Source: Lachnospiraceae bacterium (GTDB lineage: Bacteria > Bacillota > Clostridia > Lachnospirales > Lachnospiraceae). Taken from it: a DNA stretch of 56,196 nt. Position 1 is the stretch's first letter. Each line of letters opens with the position of its first letter. Position numbers and translations under genes: made by a program. Below the pieces are notes generated by a model, which was given only the letters and a program-made list of their open reading frames with translations, was not told the origin of the DNA and ran no database searches. Below, piece after piece: positions 31,967 through 43,505 of this stretch. Location of the stretch: contig JAIKZQ010000052.1 of the NCBI GenBank assembly GCA_024682075.1, positions 1 through 56,196 of the forward strand, given 5' to 3'.

Positions 31967-32998
31967 ATGGCACTTGATTACAAGGCAGCAGGCGTAGACA
32001 TCGAAGCAGGATACAGATCGGTTGAACTGATCAAGAAATGTGTCGCTGAGACTAACAGGCCCGAAGTCATGGGAGGACTCGGAGGATTCTCCGGAGCATT
32101 CTCCGCAGCGGCTTTCAAGGGCATGGAGGAACCGGTTCTCCTTTCCGGAACCGACGGAGTGGGAACCAAGCTTAAGGCTGCGATGATACTCGATAAGCAT
32201 GACACGATCGGAATAGACTGTGTCGCAATGTGCGTGAATGATGTTGCCTGTGCGGGCGGTGAGCCTCTTTTCTTCCTCGACTACATTGCATGCGGCAAGA
32301 ACATCCCTGAGAAGATCGCAGAGATCGTGAAGGGAGTTGCCGAAGGATGCAAGATGTCAGAGTGCGCTCTCGTTGGCGGTGAGACTGCGGAGCATCCCGG
32401 AATGATGCCCGATGATGAATATGACATCGCAGGTTTTTCCGTAGGTGTCGTTGACAGGAAGGATCTTATCACCGGTGCTGACATCAAGGCAGGTGACACG
32501 CTTGTCGGAATCGCTTCAAGCGGCATCCACTCCAACGGCTTCTCACTCATCAGGAAGGTATTCGAGATGAGCGAAGAGTCATTGAAGAAGTATTATGATG
32601 AACTTGGCGAGACTCTCGGTGAAGCCCTTCTTACCCCGACCAGAATCTACGTCAAGGCTCTCAAGGCCCTTAAGAACGGCGGCATCAAAGTAAAGGGATG
32701 CAGCCACATCACCGGCGGCGGATTCTACGAGAATATTCCCAGGATGCTTCCTGATAACATCAATGCTCAGATCGAAAAGAACAGCTATGACATTCCTCCC
32801 ATCTTCGGACTCATTGCGAAGACCGGCGGTATCGAGGAGCACATGATGTACAACACTTACAACATGGGACTCGGAATGGTCCTTGCACTCGATCCTTCGG
32901 ATGCGGACAAGGCTGTAGAGATCCTGAACGGTGCCGGAGAGAAGGCATTCGTTGTAGGTAAGTGTGTCGAAGGTGAAAAGGGAGTGACCTTATGCTGA
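31967..32998 (+). CDS. purM: Phosphoribosylformylglycinamidine cyclo-ligase (AIR synthetase)
   Basis: 343 residues. PurM closes the imidazole ring of FGAM with ATP to give [18 protein letters not shown] and [12 protein letters not shown] are the conserved ATP and substrate segments. AAAAGGAAAAG precedes the ATG, 27 bases after purE. The end overlaps purN by seven bases (ATGCTGA), so the two are translated together. Confidence 0.96.
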   Translation: MALDYKAAGVDIEAGYRSVELIKKCVAETNRPEVMGGLGGFSGAFSAAAFKGMEEPVLLSGTDGVGTKLKAAMILDKHDTIGIDCVAMCVNDVACAGGEPLFFLDYIACGKNIPEKIAEIVKGVAEGCKMSECALVGGETAEHPGMMPDDEYDIAGFSVGVVDRKDLITGADIKAGDTLVGIASSGIHSNGFSLIRKVFEMSEESLKKYYDELGETLGEALLTPTRIYVKALKALKNGGIKVKGCSHITGGGFYENIPRMLPDNINAQIEKNSYDIPPIFGLIAKTGGIEEHMMYNTYNMGLGMVLALDPSDADKAVEILNGAGEKAFVVGKCVEGEKGVTLC

Positions 32999-33618
32999 GG
33001 ATAGTCGTCTGTGTAAGTGGAGGCGGTACGAATCTCCAGGCCATAATAGACGGGATAAAAGCCGGCACCATCACCAATACCGAGATAGTCGGAGTGATAA
33101 GCAACAATCCCGGAGTTAAGAGCCTCGAAAGAGCTGCCGCTGCGCAGATCCCTGCTTTTGTGATCAGGCCCAGGGACTTTGCCGAGAGGGAAGAATTCCA
33201 CAAGGCATTTCTTGACAGGCTTGCGGAGCTTTCACCTGACCTCATAGTTCTTGCGGGATTCCTTGTAAAGATACCCGAAGAGATGGTAAGCCGTTATCCC
33301 GGAAGGATCATCAACATCCATCCCTCACTCATTCCTTCTTTTTGCGGAACGGGTTATTACGGCCTCAAGGTTCACGAGAAGGCTCTTGAAAGAGGCGTGA
33401 AAGTAACAGGCGCGACGGTGCACTTCGTCAACGAGGGAATGGATGAAGGCCCGATCATTTCCCAGAAAGCGGTTCAGGTCCTTGAGGGCGATACTCCCGA
33501 GATACTCCAGAAGAGAGTGATGGAGGAGGCGGAATGGGTTCTGCTCCCTCAGGCGATTGATGATATTGCGAACGGACGCGTATGCATGGAAAACGGACGC
33601 AGCGTCAGAAAGGTGTGA
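32992..33618 (+). CDS. purN: Phosphoribosylglycinamide formyltransferase
   Basis: 208 residues. PurN transfers the formyl group of 10-formyl-THF to [19 protein letters not shown] binds the substrate phosphate, and [18 protein letters not shown] carries the catalytic Asn-His pair. [14 protein letters not shown] provides the Asp. It overlaps purM by seven bases and ends one base before the purD start. Confidence 0.95.
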   Translation: MLRIVVCVSGGGTNLQAIIDGIKAGTITNTEIVGVISNNPGVKSLERAAAAQIPAFVIRPRDFAEREEFHKAFLDRLAELSPDLIVLAGFLVKIPEEMVSRYPGRIINIHPSLIPSFCGTGYYGLKVHEKALERGVKVTGATVHFVNEGMDEGPIISQKAVQVLEGDTPEILQKRVMEEAEWVLLPQAIDDIANGRVCMENGRSVRKV

Positions 33619-33619
33619 A

Positions 33620-34897
33620 ATGAAAGTACTTATAGTCGGTAGCGGCGGAAGAGAGCATGCGATCGCTCAGGCTGTCTCGAAGAGCAGCAGGTGTGACAAG
33701 CTTTACTGTGCTCCCGGAAATGCAGGCATTGCGGCACTTGCGGAATGCGTTCCCATCGGTGCCATGGAATTCGACAAGATCGTCTCTTTTTCCAAAGAAA
33801 AAGAAATAGACATGGTCGTGGTCGGAATGGATGATCCTCTTGTCGGCGGACTTGTTGATGAACTCGAAAAGGCAGGCATCAGGGCATTCGGCCCCAGAGC
33901 AAATGCCGCGATCATCGAGGGAAGCAAGGCGTTCTCCAAGGATCTCATGAAAAAATACGGCATCCCCACCGCAGCTTATGAGACTTTTGAAGATGCGGAT
34001 AAGGCACTCGAGTATTTAAGGACCAAGGCTGAATTCCCCATCGTGCTGAAGGCTGACGGCCTCGCTCTCGGAAAGGGCGTTCTCATCTGTGAGACACTTG
34101 CGGATGCGGAGGAAGGCGTCAAGACCATCATGCAGGACAAGAAATTCGGAAGTGCCGGCAACAAGATGGTCATTGAGGAATTCATGACAGGCCGTGAAGT
34201 CAGTGTTCTGTCATTCGTGGATGGCAAGACGGTCAAGATCATGTCCTCCGCTCAGGATCACAAGAGAGCGGGAGACGGTGACACCGGTCTTAACACCGGA
34301 GGAATGGGCAACTTTTCGCCCAGCCCCTTCTATACAAAGGAAGTCGATGAATTCTGTCAGAAGAATATCTTCCAGCCCACAGTCGATGCCATGGCTTCCG
34401 AAGGAAGACCTTTCCACGGAGTCATCTTCTTCGGACTGATGCTTACGCCCAAGGGACCCAGAGTCCTTGAATATAACGCAAGGTTCGGAGATCCCGAAGC
34501 ACAGGTCGTTCTTCCCAGACTTGAGAATGACATACTCGATGTGTTCGATGCTTGCATAGACGGTAAGCTCGGCGACATAGACCTTAAGTTCTCCGACAAG
34601 GCTGCCGTGTGCGTTGTACTTGCAAGTGACGGATATCCCGTCAAGTACGAAAAGGGATTTCCCATCGAGGGACTTGATGCCTTCGACGGCAAGGAAGATG
34701 CATTCTGTTTCCATGCGGGAACGAAGTTCGATGAAAACGGCCGCATCGTGACAAACGGCGGAAGAGTGCTGGGCATCACCGCACTCGGAACCGATCTTAA
34801 GGATGCGAGAAGAAAAGCATACGAAGCTACAGAATGGGTTTCTTTTGAAAATAAGTACATGAGACATGACATCGGTAAGGCAATCGATGAAGCATGA
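33620..34897 (+). CDS. purD: Phosphoribosylamine-glycine ligase (GAR synthetase)
   Basis: 425 residues starting MKVLIVGSGGREHAIA; ATG 33620 lies one base after the purN stop with AGGTG upstream, so the frame open from 33557 is an extension inside purN. The enzyme is an ATP-grasp ligase joining phosphoribosylamine and glycine. LKADGLALGKGV and LEYNARFGDPEAQ are the grasp motifs. It is the last gene of the four-gene purine set; purC, purF and purH are not in the window. Confidence 0.95.
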   Translation: MKVLIVGSGGREHAIAQAVSKSSRCDKLYCAPGNAGIAALAECVPIGAMEFDKIVSFSKEKEIDMVVVGMDDPLVGGLVDELEKAGIRAFGPRANAAIIEGSKAFSKDLMKKYGIPTAAYETFEDADKALEYLRTKAEFPIVLKADGLALGKGVLICETLADAEEGVKTIMQDKKFGSAGNKMVIEEFMTGREVSVLSFVDGKTVKIMSSAQDHKRAGDGDTGLNTGGMGNFSPSPFYTKEVDEFCQKNIFQPTVDAMASEGRPFHGVIFFGLMLTPKGPRVLEYNARFGDPEAQVVLPRLENDILDVFDACIDGKLGDIDLKFSDKAAVCVVLASDGYPVKYEKGFPIEGLDAFDGKEDAFCFHAGTKFDENGRIVTNGGRVLGITALGTDLKDARRKAYEATEWVSFENKYMRHDIGKAIDEA

Positions 34898-34917
34898 TGC
34901 GGAGGTAAATCGGAAAA

Positions 34918-36384
34918 ATGAAAACTAAGACAATGAGTGAAAAGATCAGACAGGTTTTTCTGACGATCGCTATCGTCACTGCTGTTCTCATGGTTCTCTT
35001 CGCCAAGCAGCTTGCACTGACCGTATTTGCAAGTGCGGGAAGAGTCACATCGACAACGGCAAATGTCAGGGCATCCGCATCCACCACTTCGGATGCGATC
35101 GCAAGCCTTCAAAAGGGCGATGTCGTGGACATAAAGAGCCAGGTTACCGGAACGGACGGATATGTTTGGTATCAGATCTCCGTTGATGCCAACACTACCG
35201 GATATATCAGATCCGACCTCGTGGAGATCACTGACGGAACAACTCCTGCCACATCCACCACAACCACAACAACGACCACCACAACAACCACAACAACCGC
35301 AACACCCGCTGTTAATACCGAAGGCATTACTCAGGTTGAGCCGGTCAGCGGAACCACAACCGCAGATGTCAACGTCAGGGCAGACGCATCCACCAACAGT
35401 GAGATAGTCGCAAAGGCTGCAAACGGCCTCACCCTTACCGTTACCGGTACCAAGGTAGGAACTGACGGCAATACATGGTATTATCTCACCTTCACCAAGG
35501 ACGGCGTCACCACCACAGGCTACATCAGATCCGATTACGTTAATCTTTCCGGTGAGCTCAGGGAGCCTGTTGCTGACAGCGGTGAGCCCGAGCCCACTCC
35601 TACCACTACCGAGACAACTCAGACCACTATCCAGAAGCGCTGGGAGACTCAGGAGCAGGCAGACGGATGGTTCCTTCTCGATTACGAGGCAGGACAGCAG
35701 TACAACATCGATAATCTTTTCAAGACCAACGAGACCAATACCGAGCTGATCGAAAAGCAGGAGAGCAGGATCAAGTCCCTCAGGACCGGACTCATCATAG
35801 TCATAATCCTTCTCGTCGCTGTTGTCGGCGCTGCTGTATTCTTCTTCATGAAGTGGAAGGATCTCGATGACAGGGCAGCATTTGCCGAGGCTGAAAGAGA
35901 AAGAGCCAAGAGGATCGCAGGACACGGAGAAGGCAGAAGGACCCAGGGCCAGAATCCCGAGCGTGCAGGACGCAGTGCAGCACCCCGTGATGGAGTAAGA
36001 AGAGAAGCTCCTTCGGGCGAAAGAAGAAGACCTGCAGAGGGTGGCACAAGACCTTCCGAAAGACCTGCAGGAGAAAGACCCGCAGCAAGGCCTGCTGCAG
36101 GCGAAAGAAGAACAGTTGATGTACAGAAAGGACAGAGCTCACATACCGTGAGACCTTCCGAGAATCCCGAGAGAAGAGCGGCAGCTCCCCAGGAAGCACC
36201 TGTCAGGGAAGAGCCTAAGGCACCTGCAGCTCCCCAGGCTACCGCAGAACCGGAAAGAAAAGCTCACAGACCCAGACCCGCAAGTGAGCCCGCACCCAAG
36301 GAGCATCACAGAAAGCCTCCCGTTGACGATGACGATGATGAATTCGAATTCGGCTTCCTCAACTGGGACGATGATGACAAATAA
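34918..36384 (+). CDS. Membrane-anchored double SH3b protein with long charged tail
   Basis: 488 residues. An N-terminal helix (about 10-38) acts as signal or anchor. Two bacterial SH3 domains follow (TANVRASASTTSDAIASL and DVNVRADASTNSEIVAKA), each ending in GYIRSD, separated by a linker of about 14 Thr in a row. A Thr/Glu linker leads to a second membrane helix (LIIVIILLVAVVGAAVFFFM, near residue 295). The ~170-residue C-terminus is disordered, rich in Arg, Ala, Pro and Glu, and closes with acidic runs around FEFGFLNW. The SH3b domains should lie outside, near peptidoglycan, and the tail inside. The function is unknown. It lies 20 bases after purD. Confidence 0.7.
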   Translation: MKTKTMSEKIRQVFLTIAIVTAVLMVLFAKQLALTVFASAGRVTSTTANVRASASTTSDAIASLQKGDVVDIKSQVTGTDGYVWYQISVDANTTGYIRSDLVEITDGTTPATSTTTTTTTTTTTTTTATPAVNTEGITQVEPVSGTTTADVNVRADASTNSEIVAKAANGLTLTVTGTKVGTDGNTWYYLTFTKDGVTTTGYIRSDYVNLSGELREPVADSGEPEPTPTTTETTQTTIQKRWETQEQADGWFLLDYEAGQQYNIDNLFKTNETNTELIEKQESRIKSLRTGLIIVIILLVAVVGAAVFFFMKWKDLDDRAAFAEAERERAKRIAGHGEGRRTQGQNPERAGRSAAPRDGVRREAPSGERRRPAEGGTRPSERPAGERPAARPAAGERRTVDVQKGQSSHTVRPSENPERRAAAPQEAPVREEPKAPAAPQATAEPERKAHRPRPASEPAPKEHHRKPPVDDDDDEFEFGFLNWDDDDK

Positions 36385-36399
36385 TCCATAAGATATGCT

Positions 36400-36432
36400 A
36401 AGGACGGACCTGAAAACGGCCCGTCCTTTTTT
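36400..36432 (+). terminator. Terminator after the SH3b gene
   Basis: AAGGACGG and CCGTCCTT form an 8-bp stem followed by TTTT; it closes the purEMND-SH3b unit. Confidence 0.85.
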
Positions 36433-36442
36433 ACGTTTTTCA

Positions 36443-36481
36443 TTGACCCGTGATGCGTATTGTTATATCTTATATATAACA
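36443..36481 (+). promoter_or_regulatory. Promoter and GntR-type operator of the regulator gene
   Basis: TTGACC (36443-36448), 17 bases, TATCTT. A perfect inverted repeat TGTTATAT/ATATAACA (36461-36468 and 36474-36481) covers the -10 box. Such palindromes are typical operators of short GntR (YtrA-type) repressors, so the gene behind it likely represses itself. Confidence 0.65.
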
Positions 36482-36500
36482 GTTTGGAAAGGAGGAAGAG

Positions 36501-36881
36501 ATGTATATAGAGATAGATTTCAACAGCGATGAAGCCATATACAACCAGCTTTGCGATCAGATAATCATGGGCATTGCAGCAGCAAGATTAAATGACGGAG
36601 ATCCTCTTCCTTCCGTAAGACAGCTTGCAGATGACATCGGCATCAACATGCACACGGTCAATAAGGCATACACCGTTCTGAGACAGCAGGGATATGTCAA
36701 AGTCGACAGAAGACGCGGTGCCGTGATAAGTGTCGAACCCGACAAGGCCAATGCTCTTGCGGAACTCAAGGAAAGCCTCAGGGTCGACATTGCAAGGGCT
36801 TTCTGCAGGAATATCACAAGAGAAGATGTCCATAAACTGGTGGATCAGATATTCGAAGAATACGAAAGCCGGAAAATGTGA
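36501..36881 (+). CDS. GntR-family (YtrA-type) transcriptional regulator
   Basis: 126 residues. The N-terminal winged helix has AIYNQLCDQIIMGIA, GDPLPSVRQLADDIGINMHTVNKAY (read as GDPLPSVRQLADDIG then INMHTVNKAY) and QGYVKVDRRRGAVI. Only about 45 residues follow, too short for a sugar or acyl effector domain, which is the YtrA subfamily layout. Those regulators usually control an ABC transporter encoded next to them; none is present here, and the next gene is clpC 69 bases on. AAAGGAGGAAGAG precedes the ATG, and a palindromic operator overlaps its promoter. Confidence 0.88.
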   Translation: MYIEIDFNSDEAIYNQLCDQIIMGIAAARLNDGDPLPSVRQLADDIGINMHTVNKAYTVLRQQGYVKVDRRRGAVISVEPDKANALAELKESLRVDIARAFCRNITREDVHKLVDQIFEEYESRKM

Positions 36882-36950
36882 CGACCGGATTATTTGACAG
36901 CCGGTAATACAGACATCCGGATGAAATGACATGCACGACAGGAGATAAAG

Positions 36951-39423
<2,473 letters not shown>

Positions 39424-39431
<8 letters not shown>

Positions 39432-39828
39432 GATACTGTATACCGGTGAGGACGGAACTGTTTCATTCGGAGATTACACCCTCAGGGAGAAGACCAAGGT
39501 TGAGGATTTCCCCTTTGGCGGAGACCTTCTCAAGGTCAAGACCTACGAGGACATCACCAGATTCGAAAGGAACGGTCTCTTCGTCTATGAGTCCGTGCCC
39601 GGCACTACCGTAACAGGCTTTAAGGAGACTGCTGATGCGATGGAATTCACCGTCAGCGGAAAGGGAGCCGTATCCATCACTCTCGGTCTTCAGGATGACA
39701 CTCTTTATGAGATCACCGAGGACGGAAAAGAGGCCGGCGCAGTCAAGACCGGACTCGGCGGAAAACTCAGTCTTTCTATCGATCTTTCTGACGGAAGAAA
39801 GGCAGTAGTCGCGGTTAAGAAAGCGTAA
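39424..39828 (+). CDS. Conserved hypothetical beta-rich protein between clpC and radA
   Basis: 134 residues, starting inside the clpC end with GGAGG eight bases upstream. The sequence TVSFGDYTLREKTKVEDF, GLFVYESVPGTTVTGF and a predicted beta-rich fold match a small Lachnospiraceae family that, as far as I recall, is sometimes labelled endosialidase without evidence. No catalytic residues for that are apparent. There is no signal peptide. Coupling to clpC and closeness to radA suggest an intracellular role, perhaps in stress response, but this is only context. Confidence 0.7.
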
Positions 39829-39830
39829 GT

Positions 39831-41234
39831 ATGGCTAAGGCAAAACAGGCAAATATATATTTCTGTCAGAGCTGCGGATATGAATCTGCCAAGTGGATGG
39901 GGCAGTGCCCGGGATGCCATGAGTGGAACACCTTTGTTGAGGAGCCCGTGTCGAAGGGTGAGCCGGGAAGTGCTTCGTTCAGGATAGCCTCGGCAGCAAA
40001 AGGACCTGCACGCGGAGATATTTCTGGTGATGTGACACTTCTGAAGGATGTTGCCCTGTCTGAAGGAACACGTATGCCTTCCGGAATAAGCGAACTTGAC
40101 AGAGTGCTCGGTGGCGGAGTGATGCAGGGCTCGCTGACACTGATCGGCGGCGATCCCGGTATCGGAAAGTCCACGCTGCTTCTTCAGGTGTGCAGAAACA
40201 TGTCAGCTTCTGGATTTAAGGTCCTGTATGTGTCGGGAGAGGAATCCAAGGCTCAGATCAAGATGAGGGCTGACAGAATCGGAGATTTTTCGGGAGACAT
40301 GCACCTGTTCTGTGAAACCAGTCTGGATGCCGTTTCCGAAGTTCTTCGCAGCATGAAGCCCGATGTGTGCGTTATCGACTCGATACAGACCATGTACAAT
40401 GAGGCGGTATCCTCGGCACCCGGCTCCGTGTCACAGGTGCGCGAATCCACACAGGTACTGATGCAGCTTGCCAAGGTGCTCGGAATATCGATCTTCATCG
40501 TGGGACATGTGACAAAGGAAGGGACCGTTGCAGGCCCCAGAGTACTGGAGCACATGGTCGATACGGTGCTGTATTTTGAAGGCGACAGACATGTCTCCTA
40601 CAGGATACTCAGAGGCGTGAAGAACCGTTTCGGATCCACCAACGAGATAGGCGTGTTCGAGATGAGAAGCGAAGGTCTTGCGGAGGTTTCCAATCCTTCG
40701 GAATACCTGCTGGACGGACGCCCGCTCGATGCATCCGGATGCATAGTGTCCTGCAGCGTGGAGGGCACCAGACCGATCCTCATAGAGATACAGAGCCTTG
40801 TCTGCAAGTCCAATCTGGGCATTCCCAGAAGGCAGGCTTCGGGCGTGGACATAAACAGGGTCAACCTTCTGATGGCCGTGCTGGAAAAAAGGTGCGGCAT
40901 TCATCTCGGAGACTGTGATGCCTATGTTAATCTTACAGGTGGAATGAAGATCTCCGAGCCTGCACTGGATCTTGCGATCGTGCTGGTGATGGTCTCATCG
41001 TTCAAGAATAAGAGCATTTCGCCGGGAGTCGTGGCATTCGGAGAAGTCGGTTTGTCCGGAGAAGTAAGGACTGTCTCACAGGTGTCACAGAGAGTATCGG
41101 AGGCCGTCAGACTTGGCTTTACGACGATCATCGTACCGGCATCGACACTTAAGGAAGCACAGAAATCTGCCGGAAAAGGGGCCGAGATCATAGGTGTTTC
41201 CAATGTGAGGGAAGCGGCTGACCGCATCATCTGA
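39831..41234 (+). CDS. radA: DNA repair protein RadA (Sms)
   Basis: 467 residues. The N-terminal zinc finger has Cys12, Cys15, Cys26 and Cys29 (CQSCGYESAKWMGQCPGC). The RecA-like ATPase core has GGDPGIGKSTLLLQ, the RadA-specific KNRFG motif (GVKNRFGSTNEIG), and the C-terminal Lon-protease-like domain without protease activity. RadA promotes branch migration in recombination. It starts two bases after the previous stop and ends the clpC operon; the clpC-radA pairing is conserved in Firmicutes. Confidence 0.95.
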   Translation: MAKAKQANIYFCQSCGYESAKWMGQCPGCHEWNTFVEEPVSKGEPGSASFRIASAAKGPARGDISGDVTLLKDVALSEGTRMPSGISELDRVLGGGVMQGSLTLIGGDPGIGKSTLLLQVCRNMSASGFKVLYVSGEESKAQIKMRADRIGDFSGDMHLFCETSLDAVSEVLRSMKPDVCVIDSIQTMYNEAVSSAPGSVSQVRESTQVLMQLAKVLGISIFIVGHVTKEGTVAGPRVLEHMVDTVLYFEGDRHVSYRILRGVKNRFGSTNEIGVFEMRSEGLAEVSNPSEYLLDGRPLDASGCIVSCSVEGTRPILIEIQSLVCKSNLGIPRRQASGVDINRVNLLMAVLEKRCGIHLGDCDAYVNLTGGMKISEPALDLAIVLVMVSSFKNKSISPGVVAFGEVGLSGEVRTVSQVSQRVSEAVRLGFTTIIVPASTLKEAQKSAGKGAEIIGVSNVREAADRII

Positions 41235-41264
41235 TCGGCGAAGCATAATTACTGAAAATTTTTC

Positions 41265-41293
41265 TTGCCTCACATATGCCCTTGGTGTATAAT
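41265..41293 (+). promoter_or_regulatory. tRNA-Trp promoter
   Basis: TTGCCT, 17 bases, TATAAT, 26 bases before the tRNA. Confidence 0.8.
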
Positions 41294-41319
41294 CATTTTC
41301 GGTCGTTTTTCAGACCGAT

Positions 41320-41390
41320 AGGGGAATAGTACAATGGTAGTGCGACGGTCTCCAAAACCGTTAATGGGAGTTCGATCCTCTCTTCCCCTG
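41320..41390 (+). tRNA. tRNA-Trp (CCA)
   Basis: Acceptor AGGGGAA pairs with TTCCCCT; the anticodon loop CTCCAAA carries CCA; the T loop contains AGTTCGATCC. It has its own promoter and terminator. Confidence 0.95.
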
Positions 41391-41394
41391 CTTC

Positions 41395-41436
41395 CATAAG
41401 AAAAGAGCAGACCATGCGGTCTGCTCTTTTCTTATG
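41395..41436 (+). terminator. Terminator after tRNA-Trp
   Basis: A 19-bp perfect stem (left arm 41395-41413, right arm 41418-41436, loop ATGC) with TTTTCTT in its right arm. It directly abuts the foldback element. Confidence 0.85.
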
Positions 41437-41680
41437 AAACAGCGGGACAGTTCCGTTATTTTCCATTTTATTAGCGGGTCCTGTCGCTGCAGAAAATGTC
41501 TCCTTACTTCAGCGCCAAGCGGAAGCACCTGTCTGGAGCTGACTTTAATTCTTGCCGCAGGCCACTCACTTCGTTCGGGCCAAGCGAACGTGCTTCTTCG
41601 CAGGCGCTTCGACGTCGACATTTTCTGGCTGCGCCACCCGCTGACCAAGAGAAAAACACCTGAATTGTCCCGCTGTTTTA
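41437..41680. mobile_element. MITE-like foldback element (~244 bp)
   Basis: The ends are a 17-bp inverted repeat with one mismatch: AAACAGCGGGACAGTTC at 41437-41453 and its complement at 41662-41678. Symmetry continues inward: AGCGGGT and AGAAAATGTC on the left (41474-41500) reappear inverted on the right (41618-41643), and GGAAGCAC/GTGCTTC further in. The middle has CGTTCG/CGAACG. No transposase gene fits inside; open frames across it are by-products. It ends in the stop codon of the following minus-strand gene. Confidence 0.7.
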
Positions 41681-43345
41681 TTCTGCCTTGAGCACGTACA
41701 GTTTTATGGATCCTATTGATGTGACGGGCTCGGCCTGCCTTTCGAAAATGGGTGCTCCGTCCTCGAACACCGCACTCACCGCGGGTACCGCCACGTAACA
41801 GTCTTCTGCGGGAAGAGGACCTTCATAAGACTCGTAGTAATCATTGACCCATGTATAACCGTTGGACAGGACATCGACGAACATCGGTCCCGATGATATC
41901 AGCCTGCAAATGTCGGTTTCATGAGATCTGTCATATATGTATACGGTATCGATCCCGTTTTCCTCACAGTATCTTACCAGCTCGCGGTATTCCGCATGCA
42001 CGTCGCCTTCCCAGTTGTATATATTGGTGATGTTCCTGTAGCATCCAAACAGCATCATGAAGATGAAACCGAGATAACAGACGATCATCGGGATCTTCAG
42101 GTTCTTCTTTCGTGCATCGTAGATGCCGGTGAGGCGCTCTGCAAGAAGGAGTACTGCGGGAATGGTGCCGATGAGATAATATCTGTATTCGAAGGTGGGG
42201 GATCCGGCTCTTACGTCTGCAACAAGTATTATCAGAAGGTTCCAGAAGAAAGCGCTGATCATCATCAGGTCGCGGAGTGTTGTATTCTCCGGACTTTCAC
42301 ATAAGGCGACAGTTCCCGCACTTCCCGGATTGTCTGAAGGAGCAGTACATTTTCCGGTACGGTCTGACATGCTCCCTGCCACGGACTTTACGGAAGCAAT
42401 GATACCTCCGATCAGCGCCAGGACAAACAGTATCCTTAAGAAGAGGAAGATTCCGTAAGTCGAGGTGATGTACACATTGCCGTTAACGGTCGCCCCGCCA
42501 AAAAGAGAGAAGAATCCCGCAAGAGCGCGCAGGATGTATCCGTCGCAGTATTCATAGAAAGTGACGAAGGAAAGAGAGTCTGCCCTGGTTCCGCCCATGA
42601 CTTTGCGGTTCAGAAGGATTCCTGCTCCGCACAGTACTATGGCGCATGCTGCGAGGATGATCCAGATGCGGGGGATGGGCTTCTTATTCACGACATGATA
42701 TGCGATGAAGGACACAACGATCGGGAATATGCCGCATATGCAGACGTACACTCCGCTTGATGCGGTCGTTACAAACAAAAGGAAAAGAAGTGCGGCCGAG
42801 GCGATGATGAAAGGAAGGTCTTTTTTGCCGCCTTCAGCTTTTTTTCCTGCGTGAAGGGACACTCCGATGAGCAGGAGGGGAACGATGACCTTGATGCTGT
42901 ACTGGCTTCCTCCGTAGAAGAGCATGTTGTAATAGGAGAGTATGCCGAATTCGTAAGGGATGAACAGAAGGTTAGCCGCAACAAGAGCACTTCTTTTATC
43001 ATTGAAAATGAAAAAGCATACGGCTGCGAACATCAGGGAGATCAGAAGATTTCCGATCGAAAGAGACAGATACAGGTTCTTCGTGATCATGTACAAAGGA
43101 AGCGCAAAGAGCGTGACGCAGTCCCATTCCGCCGTTGTGGTATATTTCCATCCGGGAATGGCAAGCCGGCCGTTTTCGGCCATCTCGACGATGTGAGTCG
43201 CAAGCTTGGCAAAGTCCCCGTCCAGATATTTGGGGAGATACATGAGATTGCAGACAAATATGAGCAGTATCTGGAGTGCGAGAAGAATCCATAGGATAAT
43301 CATCCCTGCATTTGATGCATTTGCGGCCCGATCCTTTTTTTTCAT
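41678..43345 (-). CDS. Polytopic membrane protein, GT-C-glycosyltransferase-like
   Basis: 555 residues with about 11 hydrophobic helices. After the first helix a loop with YLPKYLDGDFAKLATHIVEMAENGR and WDCVTLFALPLY resembles the first extracellular loop of GT-C glycosyltransferases, where an acidic residue acts in catalysis. A soluble C-terminal part (~450-555) follows. Candidate activity is transfer of a sugar from a lipid carrier to a wall glycan; I cannot name a substrate. The stop codon lies at the edge of the foldback element. It is divergent from the GT2 gene. Confidence 0.65.
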   Translation of the reverse strand: MKKKDRAANASNAGMIILWILLALQILLIFVCNLMYLPKYLDGDFAKLATHIVEMAENGRLAIPGWKYTTTAEWDCVTLFALPLYMITKNLYLSLSIGNLLISLMFAAVCFFIFNDKRSALVAANLLFIPYEFGILSYYNMLFYGGSQYSIKVIVPLLLIGVSLHAGKKAEGGKKDLPFIIASAALLFLLFVTTASSGVYVCICGIFPIVVSFIAYHVVNKKPIPRIWIILAACAIVLCGAGILLNRKVMGGTRADSLSFVTFYEYCDGYILRALAGFFSLFGGATVNGNVYITSTYGIFLFLRILFVLALIGGIIASVKSVAGSMSDRTGKCTAPSDNPGSAGTVALCESPENTTLRDLMMISAFFWNLLIILVADVRAGSPTFEYRYYLIGTIPAVLLLAERLTGIYDARKKNLKIPMIVCYLGFIFMMLFGCYRNITNIYNWEGDVHAEYRELVRYCEENGIDTVYIYDRSHETDICRLISSGPMFVDVLSNGYTWVNDYYESYEGPLPAEDCYVAVPAVSAVFEDGAPIFERQAEPVTSIGSIKLYVLKAE

Positions 43346-43450
43346 GATCTGTGTCCTTCTTTTCTTAAATAATGCTTATAAAAGTATATTTTAATCGGCA
43401 GACCCCTGCAAGAGCGAAAATGACACGAATGCACATAAATGCTTCTTATA

Positions 43451-43459
43451 TGTTATAAT
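43451..43459 (+). promoter_or_regulatory. Extended -10 promoter for the GT2 gene set
   Basis: TGT-TATAAT, 46 bases before the TTG start at 43506. The -35 region is weak. Confidence 0.55.
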
Positions 43460-43505
43460 CGTATTGTTTTGTACGAATGATCAATGTGCTAAGGAGATAA
43501 AGGTT

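Noticed and set aside
34357..35925. 522-codon open frame on the minus strand
   Set aside because: Overlaps purD and the SH3b gene; its Cys/Gly/Ser-rich low-complexity part is the complement of the Thr/Ala repeats.
41361..41691. Open frames of 95 and 85 codons on both strands
   Set aside because: They run through tRNA-Trp, its terminator and the foldback element; the similarity of their ends comes from the inverted repeat.
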